A DNA stretch of 64,000 nucleotides, from contig NZ_MVOL01000001.1 in assembly GCF_002018875.1 (NCBI RefSeq), positions 186,001 to 250,000 on the forward strand, read 5' to 3'. Below the pieces are notes generated by a model. The model was not told the origin of the DNA, made no database searches, and was given only the letters and a program-made list of their open reading frames with translations. Shown in pieces: positions 1 to 7,002 of the stretch. Positions within the stretch are counted from its first letter, which is position 1; every line of letters starts with the position of its first letter. Source of the stretch: Pseudomonas sp. MF4836. GTDB taxonomy: Bacteria > Pseudomonadota > Gammaproteobacteria > Pseudomonadales > Pseudomonadaceae. The position numbers and the translations under genes were made by a program.

Positions 1-83
1 AACTGATTTTCCGCTCTATGGGCAAAAACAAAAAGGTGATCCGGCTTTGCTGTTGATTCATCCAGTAGCCAAATCGCAGGCAT

Positions 84-108
84 AAAAAAACCGCCTGGCA
101 GGGCGGTT
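84..108 (-). terminator. Intrinsic terminator for leftward transcription
   Basis: A 7-bp stem (AACCGCC/GGCGGTT) with a 6-nt loop is followed, on the minus strand, by seven T residues. It would end a leftward transcript arriving from the gene at 136 side or insulate a leftward gene located beyond the left edge. Confidence 0.6.
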
Positions 109-135
109 CGTTACAGCTTTAAAGCGAGGTCAATC

Positions 136-360
136 ATGATCAATAACGCCCAATCAGTCAACTGCCCCAGAGATGTCGCGACACCTTCTGAAACCTCGGA
201 GGGCGTGTCGCAACACCGTATCACCGATCAGTCTGCCGCTATGCAAGCAGCCCTTCAGGTTTGCCGCCAGTACTCCCGCGAGTCTAAGTCCCAATTCCGC
301 AGAGAGTGTCTTGACCGCCTGAGGGCATCGCTTGTCCCGGCAAAGGATGTTTCCGCATGA
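136..360 (+). CDS. Small phage protein of unknown function
   Basis: The gene encodes 74 residues with no signal peptide or membrane segment. The ATG is preceded by a modest AGCGAGG ribosome site. The last bases overlap the next start as ATGA, so the two genes are probably translationally coupled. The C-terminal half is rich in Arg, Ser and Gln and is probably helical. Its place directly before the replication genes suggests an early phage role, but I do not recognise the family. Confidence 0.6.
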   Translation: MINNAQSVNCPRDVATPSETSEGVSQHRITDQSAAMQAALQVCRQYSRESKSQFRRECLDRLRASLVPAKDVSA

Positions 361-1064
361 GCACCATCATCATGAGTTTGTGCTGGCCCTTGCAGGGCAT
401 GAGCGGCCCGCAAAAGGCCGTCTTAATTTCACTGGCTGACAACGCCAACGACGAGGGTGTTTGCTGGCCGTCTGTTGCTCGCATAGCCGAGCGAACCTGT
501 CTTGCTGAACGGACTGTTCAGGCTGCCGTAAAGTGGTTGACCCAAGTTGGCATTTTGGCTGTCCGCGAGCGGATGGGGCGCTCGACTATTTATACCCTGA
601 CCCCCGCGTCATATGCACCCCCGCAAAAGACGCACCCCGCAGCAGATGCACCACCACCCCCGCAGCTCACGACAGCAACCCCCGCAGCAGCCGCACCCAG
701 AACCGTAATAGAACCATCAAGTGAACCATCACCTCCTGTCGGCGGCGAGCAACCGGCGAAGATTTCGAAGCCGAAATGCCCAACTCAGGCCATCGTCGAT
801 TTGTTCAACAAGACGATCCCTGAGTTTCCTCGGGTTGTGATGCTGACCAAGGATCGAATCGAAAAGCTCGGTGCGCGATGGAACGAGAGTGATGTGCACC
901 AAGATCTTTCGTTCTGGGCGGAGTACTTCGCTCTGGTTCGGTCGAGCAAGTTTCTGATGGGGGAGGTGTCCAGCACGGGCGGGAACTCTTTCCGCTGCAA
1001 CTTCGACTGGCTGATCGCTCCTCGCAACTTCGTGAAGGTTGTGGAGGGCAATTACCATGCGTGA
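357..1064 (+). CDS. Phage replication initiator-like winged-helix protein
   Basis: The product has 235 residues. Residues about 12-75 form a helix-turn-helix of the type found in phage replication proteins, with a GPQKAVLISLADNAND segment followed by a recognition helix around ERTVQAAVKWL. A proline- and alanine-rich linker (about 85-130) leads to a C-terminal domain of about 90 residues. In lambda-like and P22-like phages such proteins bind the origin and recruit a helicase. The gene lies just upstream of a DnaB-type helicase and overlaps it by 8 bases, which supports that role. Origin repeats were not located. An alternative is a general phage transcription regulator. Confidence 0.7.
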   Translation: MSTIIMSLCWPLQGMSGPQKAVLISLADNANDEGVCWPSVARIAERTCLAERTVQAAVKWLTQVGILAVRERMGRSTIYTLTPASYAPPQKTHPAADAPPPPQLTTATPAAAAPRTVIEPSSEPSPPVGGEQPAKISKPKCPTQAIVDLFNKTIPEFPRVVMLTKDRIEKLGARWNESDVHQDLSFWAEYFALVRSSKFLMGEVSSTGGNSFRCNFDWLIAPRNFVKVVEGNYHA

Positions 1065-2427
1065 CCCATTCAGCGTTGAGGCCGAGCACGGCGTCCTGGG
1101 GGCTATGTTCCTGCGCCCGGAACTGATCGATATTCTAAGTGCAGACCTGGCCGTCGAAGACTTTTACTACGACGACAACGCGGCGCTTTACCGCGGGATC
1201 CTGGCGCTTCACGGCGAAAACAAGCCTGTTGATGCGGTCACTGTCGGCCTGTTCCTTGGAGCCTTGCCCAGTGGCGACAACGCCGTTGCCTATGCGGCCG
1301 AGGTGACCCACAACACACCGAGCGCGGCCAATGCGGCCTCGTATGCCACGACTGTGCGTGAGCGGAGCCTGGACCGGTCAATGATCGAGCTCAGCCTTCG
1401 GATCAACGAGATCGCCCATAGCGACCAGCCTACCGTCGACAAGGTGGCAGCGGTTCAGGCCGAGGCCCAGGCCATTGACGGCCAGACTGCGACCTCTGAG
1501 GTCATCAAGGCCGAGGATATCCTGGACGACTACATCGAGGTTTTGCAGGCTCGGGCAGATCGGGGGGAGGGTATCGACGGCCTGTCGACTGGCATAGACG
1601 ATTTGGACGAGAAGCTGCAGGGGCTCAAGCCTGAACAGTTGATCATCATTGCCGGCCGGCCCGCGATGGGCAAAACCACCCTGGCGATGAACATTGGGTC
1701 TCACAACGCCATCCGCGCCGCAAAAAGCGTGATGGTGTTCAGCCTCGAAATGCATAACACAGGCCTGATGGATCGCTTTATGGCATCCGAGGGCCGTATC
1801 CCTCTCCAGTTGATCAAGAGCGGGAAAGCGCCGCACACCCATGGCGCTGAGCTGATGAGCGCCGCCGGGAAGCTCAAGCACTCGAAACTGTTCATCTCCG
1901 ATCGTCCCTCGATGACGATCAACCGCATACGCTCGTCCGCCCGCCGGCATAAGCGCCGTCACGGGCTGGACCTGATCATCATCGACTACCTGCAGCTGAT
2001 GGAGTCCGACTCGCGCACCTTCAGCCGTGAGCAGGAAGTCAGCCATATGACGCGCAGCGCAAAGCTGATGGCGCGTGAGCTTGGCGTCCCGGTGATTCTG
2101 CTGAGTCAGCTCTCGCGTGAATGTGAAAAGCGCCCAAACAAGCGCCCGCTCTGCTCGGACCTGCGCGAATCCGGCGCCATTGAGCAAGACGCCGACATCA
2201 TTTTGTTCGTGTACCGAGATGAGGTTTACCACGAGCACACCGAGGCGAAGGGCATCGCCGAGATCATTATCGGCAAAGGCCGAGACATTGAAACCGGCAC
2301 CGTTCGTACAGCCTTCCTTGGGCAGTACAGCCGATTCGAGCAATTGGCGGCAGGTTGGGTTGAGCCCGTGCAACCCGAGAAGGTGACCAGCCTGGCCAGC
2401 CGTTACAAGTCCAAGGAAAAATTCTGA
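1057..2427 (+). CDS. dnaB: Replicative DNA helicase, DnaB family (phage-encoded)
   Basis: The 456-residue protein has the N-terminal DnaB domain (EAEHGVLGAMF near residue 8) and a RecA-like C-terminal helicase domain. Walker A is GRPAMGKTT near residue 200 and Walker B is LIIIDYLQL near residue 308. The later segments SQLSRECEKR and DLRESGAIEQDAD are also typical of DnaB. The ATG at 1057 was chosen because GGAGG lies 9 bases upstream; a TTG at 1039 is in frame but has no good site. It unwinds DNA at the phage fork, probably loaded by the upstream winged-helix protein. The length is close to bacterial DnaB. Confidence 0.93.
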   Translation: MRDPFSVEAEHGVLGAMFLRPELIDILSADLAVEDFYYDDNAALYRGILALHGENKPVDAVTVGLFLGALPSGDNAVAYAAEVTHNTPSAANAASYATTVRERSLDRSMIELSLRINEIAHSDQPTVDKVAAVQAEAQAIDGQTATSEVIKAEDILDDYIEVLQARADRGEGIDGLSTGIDDLDEKLQGLKPEQLIIIAGRPAMGKTTLAMNIGSHNAIRAAKSVMVFSLEMHNTGLMDRFMASEGRIPLQLIKSGKAPHTHGAELMSAAGKLKHSKLFISDRPSMTINRIRSSARRHKRRHGLDLIIIDYLQLMESDSRTFSREQEVSHMTRSAKLMARELGVPVILLSQLSRECEKRPNKRPLCSDLRESGAIEQDADIILFVYRDEVYHEHTEAKGIAEIIIGKGRDIETGTVRTAFLGQYSRFEQLAAGWVEPVQPEKVTSLASRYKSKEKF

Positions 2428-2636
2428 TGACTACCCAACGTTTCGCCGAACCCAACCTATCCGTCTACCGCTACGCCGTGCACTGCTGCTCGTTCAAGAT
2501 GGACTTGAGCTTTGCCCCTGATCACGCCCTGGCCCTCTTCGCCGATGAGGCCATGGCCAAACGGTACGGTGCCTCGATGTGGCCAACGACCTTCGAGGTC
2601 GTCGACCTCCTTGCTCCCAAGGAGGGCGCCGCTTGA
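2427..2636 (+). CDS. Small phage protein of unknown function
   Basis: The product has 69 residues. Its start overlaps the helicase stop as TGATG, and its stop overlaps the integrase TTG start, so it sits in a tightly coupled run. The sequence has two adjacent Cys near residue 20 and no membrane segment. I do not recognise it. Its place between helicase and integrase suggests an accessory early protein. Confidence 0.55.
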   Translation: MTTQRFAEPNLSVYRYAVHCCSFKMDLSFAPDHALALFADEAMAKRYGASMWPTTFEVVDLLAPKEGAA

Positions 2637-3928
2637 GCACCCAAATCAAAACCCTGACCGTGAAGCTCTCGGACGCCGAGATTGGGCGAAACGCCAAGCT
2701 CGAGCACGTGCGCGACTTGCGGGATGCCGGGCACCCGGCATTGCACTTTCGGTTCGCCAAAAATCGCGCCCGCGGCTCCTGGTACTTGCTCAGCAAGCGC
2801 CAATGGCACCGCATCGGCGCCTTTCCGGACCTGTCGACCAAGCAGGTGCTCGCGGCTTTGCCTGCGGTTCGTCTGCGGGTGGCGGCTGACGGCGCGGCCA
2901 GCGTCTCCGGCTGGGTGACCGTGGGCGAGCTGCTCGACTGGTTTGGCGATCGCATGGCCAAGTCGCGCGCGCTTTCGGAGAAGCGCCGGGCCGCTGGCAA
3001 GTCCGCGATCAGTTGCCAGCTCAAGCCGCGCCTGAACGACCTGCTGCTGCGCGACGTCAGCGCGCAGACCCTGGACCAGTTGCTGATGTGGCCGGCCCAG
3101 GCCGAGCTGTCGTTGTCCTACGTCCAGCAGCTCTACCGGCTGCTCGCCGTGGCCTTCCGCCAGGCCCGCAAGTTGGACCTGATCCCGGTCAACCCGATGG
3201 CGGAGCTCAAGTTCGTCAACTTCACCACGGCGCGCATCCTGCCCAAGCCTGCGCGGCTGCGGGACATCCAGTTGCCTGAGCTGGTGCAGCTATTGGCCGA
3301 GCGCTTCGACAGTGTACCGGGCGACGCCATGCTGGCCTTGATGATGCTGTGCCACGGCACGCGGATCGGCGAGACGCGACAGGCACGCTGGGCCGACATT
3401 GCCCTGCCTGAGCGCGAGTGGTTCCTGCCGGCCGATCACACCAAGAGCAAGACCGAGCTGCGGGTGCCGCTGACCGACCAGGTGGTTGCGCTGCTGCAGC
3501 GCTACCGTGATCGCCAGGCCGCCCAGGGCTATGAGGGCCAGTTCCTGTTCCCGTCGCGCCGTGGCAAGCCCCTGAGTGACAACCAGGCCAGCGCGGTTTT
3601 CACGCGGCTGGGGCAGGGCGCCTGGACCAGCCACGACCTGCGCAAGGTGGCCCGTACTGCCTGGACCGACCTGGGCGTCGACGGGCACATCGGCGAGATG
3701 CTGCTCAACCACTCCCTGGGCAAGATCGCCTCCACCTACATCAACACCCAGGCCAAGGAGCAGCGTCGACTCGCCTTGGTCAAGTGGCACACCTGGTTAG
3801 ATCAGCGCGGCTTTCAGGCGATCCATAAGCAGACAGGCGTTAGATCTGAGGATTCGCAAAACCTTGTAGACGCCTTGAATAGCGCGGCCTGCGAGTCATT
3901 CCCACAATTTGTTAAGGGCGAGGTTTGA
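2633..3928 (+). CDS. Tyrosine-type site-specific integrase
   Basis: The protein has about 431 residues from the TTG at 2633, which has an AAGGAGGG site 7 bases upstream. An upstream GTG at 2579 would run through the previous gene and is less likely. Catalytic signatures are the first Arg in HGTRIGE (near 243), the His-x-x-Arg box in SHDLRK (near 335) and the Tyr in ASTYIN (near 369). A SAM-like core-binding region precedes them and an arm-binding-like N-terminus is present. It should carry out phage integration and excision. Its place inside the replication-to-late region, some 28 kb from the apparent attachment site, is unusual. Confidence 0.9.
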   Translation: MSTQIKTLTVKLSDAEIGRNAKLEHVRDLRDAGHPALHFRFAKNRARGSWYLLSKRQWHRIGAFPDLSTKQVLAALPAVRLRVAADGAASVSGWVTVGELLDWFGDRMAKSRALSEKRRAAGKSAISCQLKPRLNDLLLRDVSAQTLDQLLMWPAQAELSLSYVQQLYRLLAVAFRQARKLDLIPVNPMAELKFVNFTTARILPKPARLRDIQLPELVQLLAERFDSVPGDAMLALMMLCHGTRIGETRQARWADIALPEREWFLPADHTKSKTELRVPLTDQVVALLQRYRDRQAAQGYEGQFLFPSRRGKPLSDNQASAVFTRLGQGAWTSHDLRKVARTAWTDLGVDGHIGEMLLNHSLGKIASTYINTQAKEQRRLALVKWHTWLDQRGFQAIHKQTGVRSEDSQNLVDALNSAACESFPQFVKGEV

Positions 3929-3930
3929 AA

Positions 3931-4131
3931 ATGATGGTTTTGCTCGATAAGGCATCTGGCCTCGCTGTGAACCCGGCTGAAGTCGGTTCGATGCGGTACG
4001 AGAAATGGAACGGAAGCACGCACCTGGTGCTGACCATGCAAAACGGCAAAGAACTTTCCGTGCAGCACTGGCCTTATGGCGACGGGCCGAATGTCTACCG
4101 CCTGCACGAGCAACTGTTGGAGGCTCAATGA
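3931..4131 (+). CDS. Small phage protein of unknown function
   Basis: The product has about 66 residues from the ATG at 3931; a second ATG follows at 3934. The ribosome site is GGGCGAGG just before the integrase stop. The predicted protein is a short beta-rich domain with the pattern EVGSMRYEKWNGSTHLVL. The stop overlaps the next start as ATGA. I do not recognise the family, and no function is assigned. Confidence 0.55.
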   Translation: MMVLLDKASGLAVNPAEVGSMRYEKWNGSTHLVLTMQNGKELSVQHWPYGDGPNVYRLHEQLLEAQ

Positions 4132-4445
4132 AGAAGTCACACGGCCCCGCATTCCGCGCAGCTCAGTTGGACCTGGCCAAGTGTCCAGTCTGCCGAGGTC
4201 GTGCGGTGATCAAGAGCGTTTTCTACGAATTGTCCTGCGTGCAGTGCAATGCCTCGGGCTGGGTCACCGCCGAAACCGGCGAGGTGCTGCCGCTGGAGGT
4301 GCTGGTGACGCAGTTGAGCATCCGTCTACAGGCTGCCGAGCATCAGATCGCACAGTTCAACTGCTTCAAGCCTGCCGGTGCTAACGCGCAATACAACGAG
4401 AACAACCGCCGTGGCCCAGGTGCCACCAACTACACAGGGGATTGA
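4128..4445 (+). CDS. Zinc-ribbon-like phage protein
   Basis: The product has 105 residues. Two CxxC pairs (CPVC near residue 19 and CVQC near residue 37) frame a short beta hairpin, a zinc-ribbon pattern common in small phage proteins that contact nucleic acid. The start ATG overlaps the previous stop as ATGA. The C-terminal part is Asn- and Gly-rich and probably disordered. It lies directly before the Q-like gene, so a part in late regulation or recombination is possible but not shown. Confidence 0.65.
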   Translation: MKKSHGPAFRAAQLDLAKCPVCRGRAVIKSVFYELSCVQCNASGWVTAETGEVLPLEVLVTQLSIRLQAAEHQIAQFNCFKPAGANAQYNENNRRGPGATNYTGD

Positions 4446-4448
4446 GCC

Positions 4449-4802
4449 ATGGCCAGAACACCGAGCTTCAACGAGCGCACTGCTGAGGATCTGCTGGAAC
4501 ACTGGGGCCGATGGGTCGTGCTGGGTTCCGGCGTCTCATGCTGCGCTTCCCGCGAGAACACCATCGCTGACCCCATGATTACCGATGACGACGCCCTGAT
4601 GATGGATAGATTGGTCGGCCGCCTGCGCAGTCGATACCCCGAGGCAGGCAATGTCATCATTGCTTATTACAGATCGCGCGATATCGACCTGATGACCGTA
4701 GGCAAGCGTCTAGGGTTCGGATATGGCAAGACCCAGGGTCTATGGAAGGCCGGAATCGCGTGGATTGACGGTGCTCTGGATCTTCGGCGAAATGCCGCTT
4801 GA
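4449..4802 (+). CDS. Antitermination protein Q-like late regulator
   Basis: The 117-residue protein resembles the phage antitermination Q family: a short basic N-terminus with a WGRWV motif, the segment IADPMITDDDALMMDRLVG, and a C-terminal helix-turn-helix-like stretch (LMTVGKRLGFGYGKTQGLW). Q proteins bind DNA at the late promoter and let RNA polymerase read through terminators. The context supports this strongly. A TTGACA element overlaps its stop, a terminator lies about 55 bases downstream, and the late genes beyond contain many terminator-like hairpins. The assignment rests on motif memory rather than a search. A sigma-like or other late activator is the main alternative. Confidence 0.7.
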   Translation: MARTPSFNERTAEDLLEHWGRWVVLGSGVSCCASRENTIADPMITDDDALMMDRLVGRLRSRYPEAGNVIIAYYRSRDIDLMTVGKRLGFGYGKTQGLWKAGIAWIDGALDLRRNAA

Positions 4803-4825
4803 CAGGATCGATTTGGAACTATAGT
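4799..4825 (+). promoter_or_regulatory. Candidate late promoter (pR'-like)
   Basis: A perfect -35 TTGACA (4799-4804) overlaps the stop region of the Q-like gene, and a TATAGT -10 lies at 4820-4825. The spacer is 15 bases, shorter than the ideal 17. A terminator hairpin begins about 30 bases beyond the -10. This is the promoter-pause-terminator layout that Q proteins act on in lambdoid phages. Confidence 0.5.
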
Positions 4826-4856
4826 TTTCACGTTACTTTGCGGTTTTTCCGCGAGC

Positions 4857-4885
4857 AAAGCCCAGCCTTAGAGTTGGGCTTTTTG
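4857..4885 (+). terminator. Intrinsic terminator (tR'-like)
   Basis: An 8-bp stem AAAGCCCA/TGGGCTTT is followed by a T tract. It sits between the Q-like gene and the late genes, immediately downstream of the candidate late promoter. Confidence 0.8.
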
Positions 4886-5021
4886 CATTTTAGAGTTAGT
4901 CACCCATAGGCCGCCCTCACTGTTACTTGTTGTTACGAAGCGAGACTTGATCCCTGCGCTGCAAATACGGAGGCTGGGACGTGCCATCATTTCGGTGGCA
5001 TTTAAAGTGGGGGAGTAAACG

Positions 5022-5180
5022 ATGTCGTTTCCGTACGATCACGATCACGATGAACATCAAGATGAAGATCTCACAGATGCAAAAAAGCAGCTTGGTATTC
5101 TTGGGGTGCCGGAAGAAGACTTGAGCGATGAACTGAAAGAGGAGCAGAGAAAAATACACGACGGAGATTGGGAGTTGTGA
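5022..5180 (+). CDS. Small acidic His/Asp-rich phage protein
   Basis: This 52-codon frame starts with ATG 9 bases after GGGGAG and ends with TGA at 5178-5180. The N-terminus has alternating His and Asp (DHDHDEH), and the rest is acidic and helical with a LGILGVPEEDL segment. It sits in the late leader between two terminator-like hairpins. The good ribosome site and strongly biased composition support a real gene. The function is unknown; metal binding by the His/Asp run is only a suggestion. Confidence 0.5.
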   Translation: MSFPYDHDHDEHQDEDLTDAKKQLGILGVPEEDLSDELKEEQRKIHDGDWEL

Positions 5181-5249
5181 GCTTTTGAGCTCGTTATGCC
5201 GCGAACTGCAATGTTGTTGTTTTCGATGTGAATTTTTTTGTATTCCAAG

Positions 5250-5274
5250 GCCTCGCATTTTGCGGGGCTTTTTC
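5250..5274 (+). terminator. Terminator-like hairpin in the late leader
   Basis: GCCTCGCA pairs with TGCGGGGC (one G-T pair) around a short T loop and is followed by five T residues. It is closely similar to the hairpin at 5381-5407. Confidence 0.65.
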
Positions 5275-5380
5275 GTTTATGCAGATGATGCGCGGAACTC
5301 GGTCGTGCTTGGGTTAGCACAGGCCTAGATCGTTAAGACCCAATGCTGGAGATGCAGCACCAGCCATCTGCACCTAATCC

Positions 5381-5407
5381 AAGCCTCGGCATTTGCCGGG
5401 GCTTTTT
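5381..5407 (+). terminator. Terminator-like hairpin before the holin gene
   Basis: GCCTCGGC pairs with GCCGGGGC and is followed by five T residues. The holin ribosome site lies less than 20 bases beyond. Readthrough here would be needed for holin synthesis from the late promoter. Confidence 0.65.
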
Positions 5408-5438
5408 CATTCGCGCTCCCAGAAAGGGAGGAATCGAG

Positions 5439-5762
5439 ATGCCGAACATGCCTGAAAAGGATCCTGGCCTTTGGGCCGCAATGATTGCCTGGCTGGTCAT
5501 GCATCAACCTCAGCTTTACGCCTCGGGTCTCTCGGTCGGCATCGCTGTGCTACGGGTGATGTATGGCGGCGGTACTCGGCGCCAGATGTATCTGGAGGGT
5601 GCTTTGTGCGGCCTGGTCACGCTATCGCTTGTCCCGCTCCTTGAGTGGATGGGCTTACCGCAGAGCATGGCAACGTTCGCCGGTGGTGCCGTTGGCTTCC
5701 TTGGCGTTGAGAAGGTGCGCGGGTACTACGATCGCGCCGCAGCCAAACGAGTTGAAGGCTGA
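5439..5762 (+). CDS. Lambda S-type holin
   Basis: The 107-residue protein has three probable membrane segments (about 12-32, 40-62 and 68-88) and a basic C-terminus, the class I holin layout of lambda S. The N-terminal MPEKD and the G-G-x-x-R-R turn after the first segments match lambda S in kind. The ATG at 5439 follows AAAGGGAGG; a second ATG at codon 4 (MPNMPEK) recalls the dual start of lambda S. Holins pierce the inner membrane at a set time so that endolysin can reach the wall. The matching endolysin and spanins lie 22 kb downstream. Confidence 0.85.
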   Translation: MPNMPEKDPGLWAAMIAWLVMHQPQLYASGLSVGIAVLRVMYGGGTRRQMYLEGALCGLVTLSLVPLLEWMGLPQSMATFAGGAVGFLGVEKVRGYYDRAAAKRVEG

Positions 5763-5995
5763 TGGCCTGTCCTGGATGCGCCGCTCGGCGCGAATGGTTC
5801 AACAAGATGAAGAGGCTGGCATATGAGCGAGCAAAAGGAATCCTCGGGGCTAACCCTGTGCCGACTGACACCGGAGCAGATGGCGATCATCCAGGGGAAG
5901 GAACAGCAGTTTCTGACGGTTTTCAAGCAGCAACTGGCCGAGGAGGCCAAGACCAACGAACTGCTGATCCTGCTGATTCAGGCGCTGGCCACTGA
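5762..5995 (+). CDS. Possible small CxxC phage protein overlapping the next gene
   Basis: The 77-codon frame starts at an ATG that overlaps the holin stop as TGATG. Its first 28 residues (CPGC, ARREW, then a basic helix) look like a genuine small phage protein. The remainder overlaps the gene at 5823 in another frame for 173 bases and is low-complexity. It may be a real short gene whose original stop was lost, or a chance frame. I give it low weight. Confidence 0.35.
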   Translation: MACPGCAARREWFNKMKRLAYERAKGILGANPVPTDTGADGDHPGEGTAVSDGFQAATGRGGQDQRTADPADSGAGH

Positions 5996-6068
5996 GCAAG
6001 ACGACCAAGACCCTGATTCGCTGGCTACCACCTACATGGACGGCACACCAGTACGCGGGCTGCCCTGA
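5823..6068 (+). CDS. Small phage protein of unknown function
   Basis: The product has 81 residues and is mostly helical and acidic, with a leucine-rich stretch (NELLILLIQAL near residue 44). A GAAGAGG site lies about 9 bases before the ATG. The stop overlaps the HNH start as TGATG, showing tight packing with the packaging genes. The family is not recognised. Confidence 0.6.
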   Translation: MSEQKESSGLTLCRLTPEQMAIIQGKEQQFLTVFKQQLAEEAKTNELLILLIQALATEQDDQDPDSLATTYMDGTPVRGLP

Positions 6069-6385
6069 TGGCCAAGATACCCAGCCTCAAGTCAAGGCTG
6101 ACACCGGTGGACACTCGCAAGGTCTCATCGCTTGCTGATGCTTCGGGTGGTGAGTCGTGGGGCTCTGGTCGTGGTGGGCGCCCGTGGCGCCGAAAGCGTG
6201 AGTCGGTCCTGATTCGCGATAACTACACCTGCCGAGTGTGCGGGCTGACCACCAAGGACCTTGAGGTGGACCACATCGTCAACGTCGCCCAGGGCGGCAC
6301 CAACGACGATAGCAACCTCCAGGCAATTTGCATCCCATGCCACAAGGCCAAGACGGCTCGCGAGTCAGCGGCCTATCGAGGTTGA
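6068..6385 (+). CDS. HNH endonuclease (packaging-associated)
   Basis: The 105-residue protein has an HNH fold: CRVCG, then VDHIVNVAQGG, Asn in DSNLQ, and CIPCHKAK, giving the two Cys pairs for zinc and the His-Asn-His catalytic residues. In HK97-like cos phages a small HNH protein sits next to the terminase genes and is needed for cos cleavage. Its place 120 bases before the small terminase gene fits that group. The N-terminus is basic and probably binds DNA. Confidence 0.9.
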   Translation: MAKIPSLKSRLTPVDTRKVSSLADASGGESWGSGRGGRPWRRKRESVLIRDNYTCRVCGLTTKDLEVDHIVNVAQGGTNDDSNLQAICIPCHKAKTARESAAYRG

Positions 6386-6502
6386 TGCACGTCATTGACG
6401 TGCTGCAAGGGGGAGGGGTGTGTCGAAAGTTCAGGACCTTTTGTCTCGGACACCACTCCCCCTCTCACGCGCAGATTATTTCCCCTTTTGAGGTTTTTGT
6501 TA
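6386..6502 (+). other. Candidate cos region between HNH and small terminase genes
   Basis: The 117 bases hold no gene. They contain a G-rich tract (GGGGGAGGGG at about 6409) followed by TGTCGAAAGT and a C-rich tract (CCCCCTCTC at about 6462). In HNH-containing cos phages the cohesive end site lies at this position and often shows G-rich strand asymmetry. The exact cut cannot be placed. Confidence 0.4.
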
Positions 6503-7000
6503 ATGGCGTTAACACCTAAACAGCGCGCCTTTGTCGTCGCCGTGCAAGGTGGCGCCTCGAATAAGGACGCAGCAATAGCCGCTGGTTACGCGGCCCCCAG
6601 CGCTTCAGTCGCCGGTTCGAGACTGGCTAAACACCCAAACGTTATGGCTGCACTCGCCAAGGCCGGCGTTAACAAAAATGTTAATGCTCCATCCGGTAAG
6701 ACAGTGTCACCGGTCGGCGCCGACCAGTTGCCTGAAGAGCCGCTTGCGGGCGGATTCGATTTGGCCCGAGCCCTGAGACATTCCGACCCGAAGGATTTCC
6801 TTTTGGCTGTCATGAACGACCTCGAAAGCGAGGCGAAGTTACGCGTCGACGCCGCCAAGGCGCTGATGCCATTCGTTCACTCCCGTAAAGGCGAGGGCGG
6901 AAAGAAGGATGCAGCGAAGGAAGCGGCGGAAAAGGCCGCTGGAAAGTTCTCCAGGCAGGCCCCGCCCAAATTGGTCGCAGCAAACGGTAAGCAGGTCTAA
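6503..7000 (+). CDS. Terminase small subunit
   Basis: The 165-residue protein starts MALTPKQRAFV and contains a helix-turn-helix-like stretch (NKDAAIAAGYAAPSASVAGSRLAKHPNV), the usual start of small terminases that recognise phage DNA. The C-terminal half is helical and basic and may mediate oligomer and large-subunit contacts. The ATG at 6503 was chosen because a TTGAGG site lies upstream and the family start matches; the frame is open further upstream. It ends 2 bases before the large subunit gene. Confidence 0.85.
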   Translation: MALTPKQRAFVVAVQGGASNKDAAIAAGYAAPSASVAGSRLAKHPNVMAALAKAGVNKNVNAPSGKTVSPVGADQLPEEPLAGGFDLARALRHSDPKDFLLAVMNDLESEAKLRVDAAKALMPFVHSRKGEGGKKDAAKEAAEKAAGKFSRQAPPKLVAANGKQV

Positions 7001-7002
7001 CT

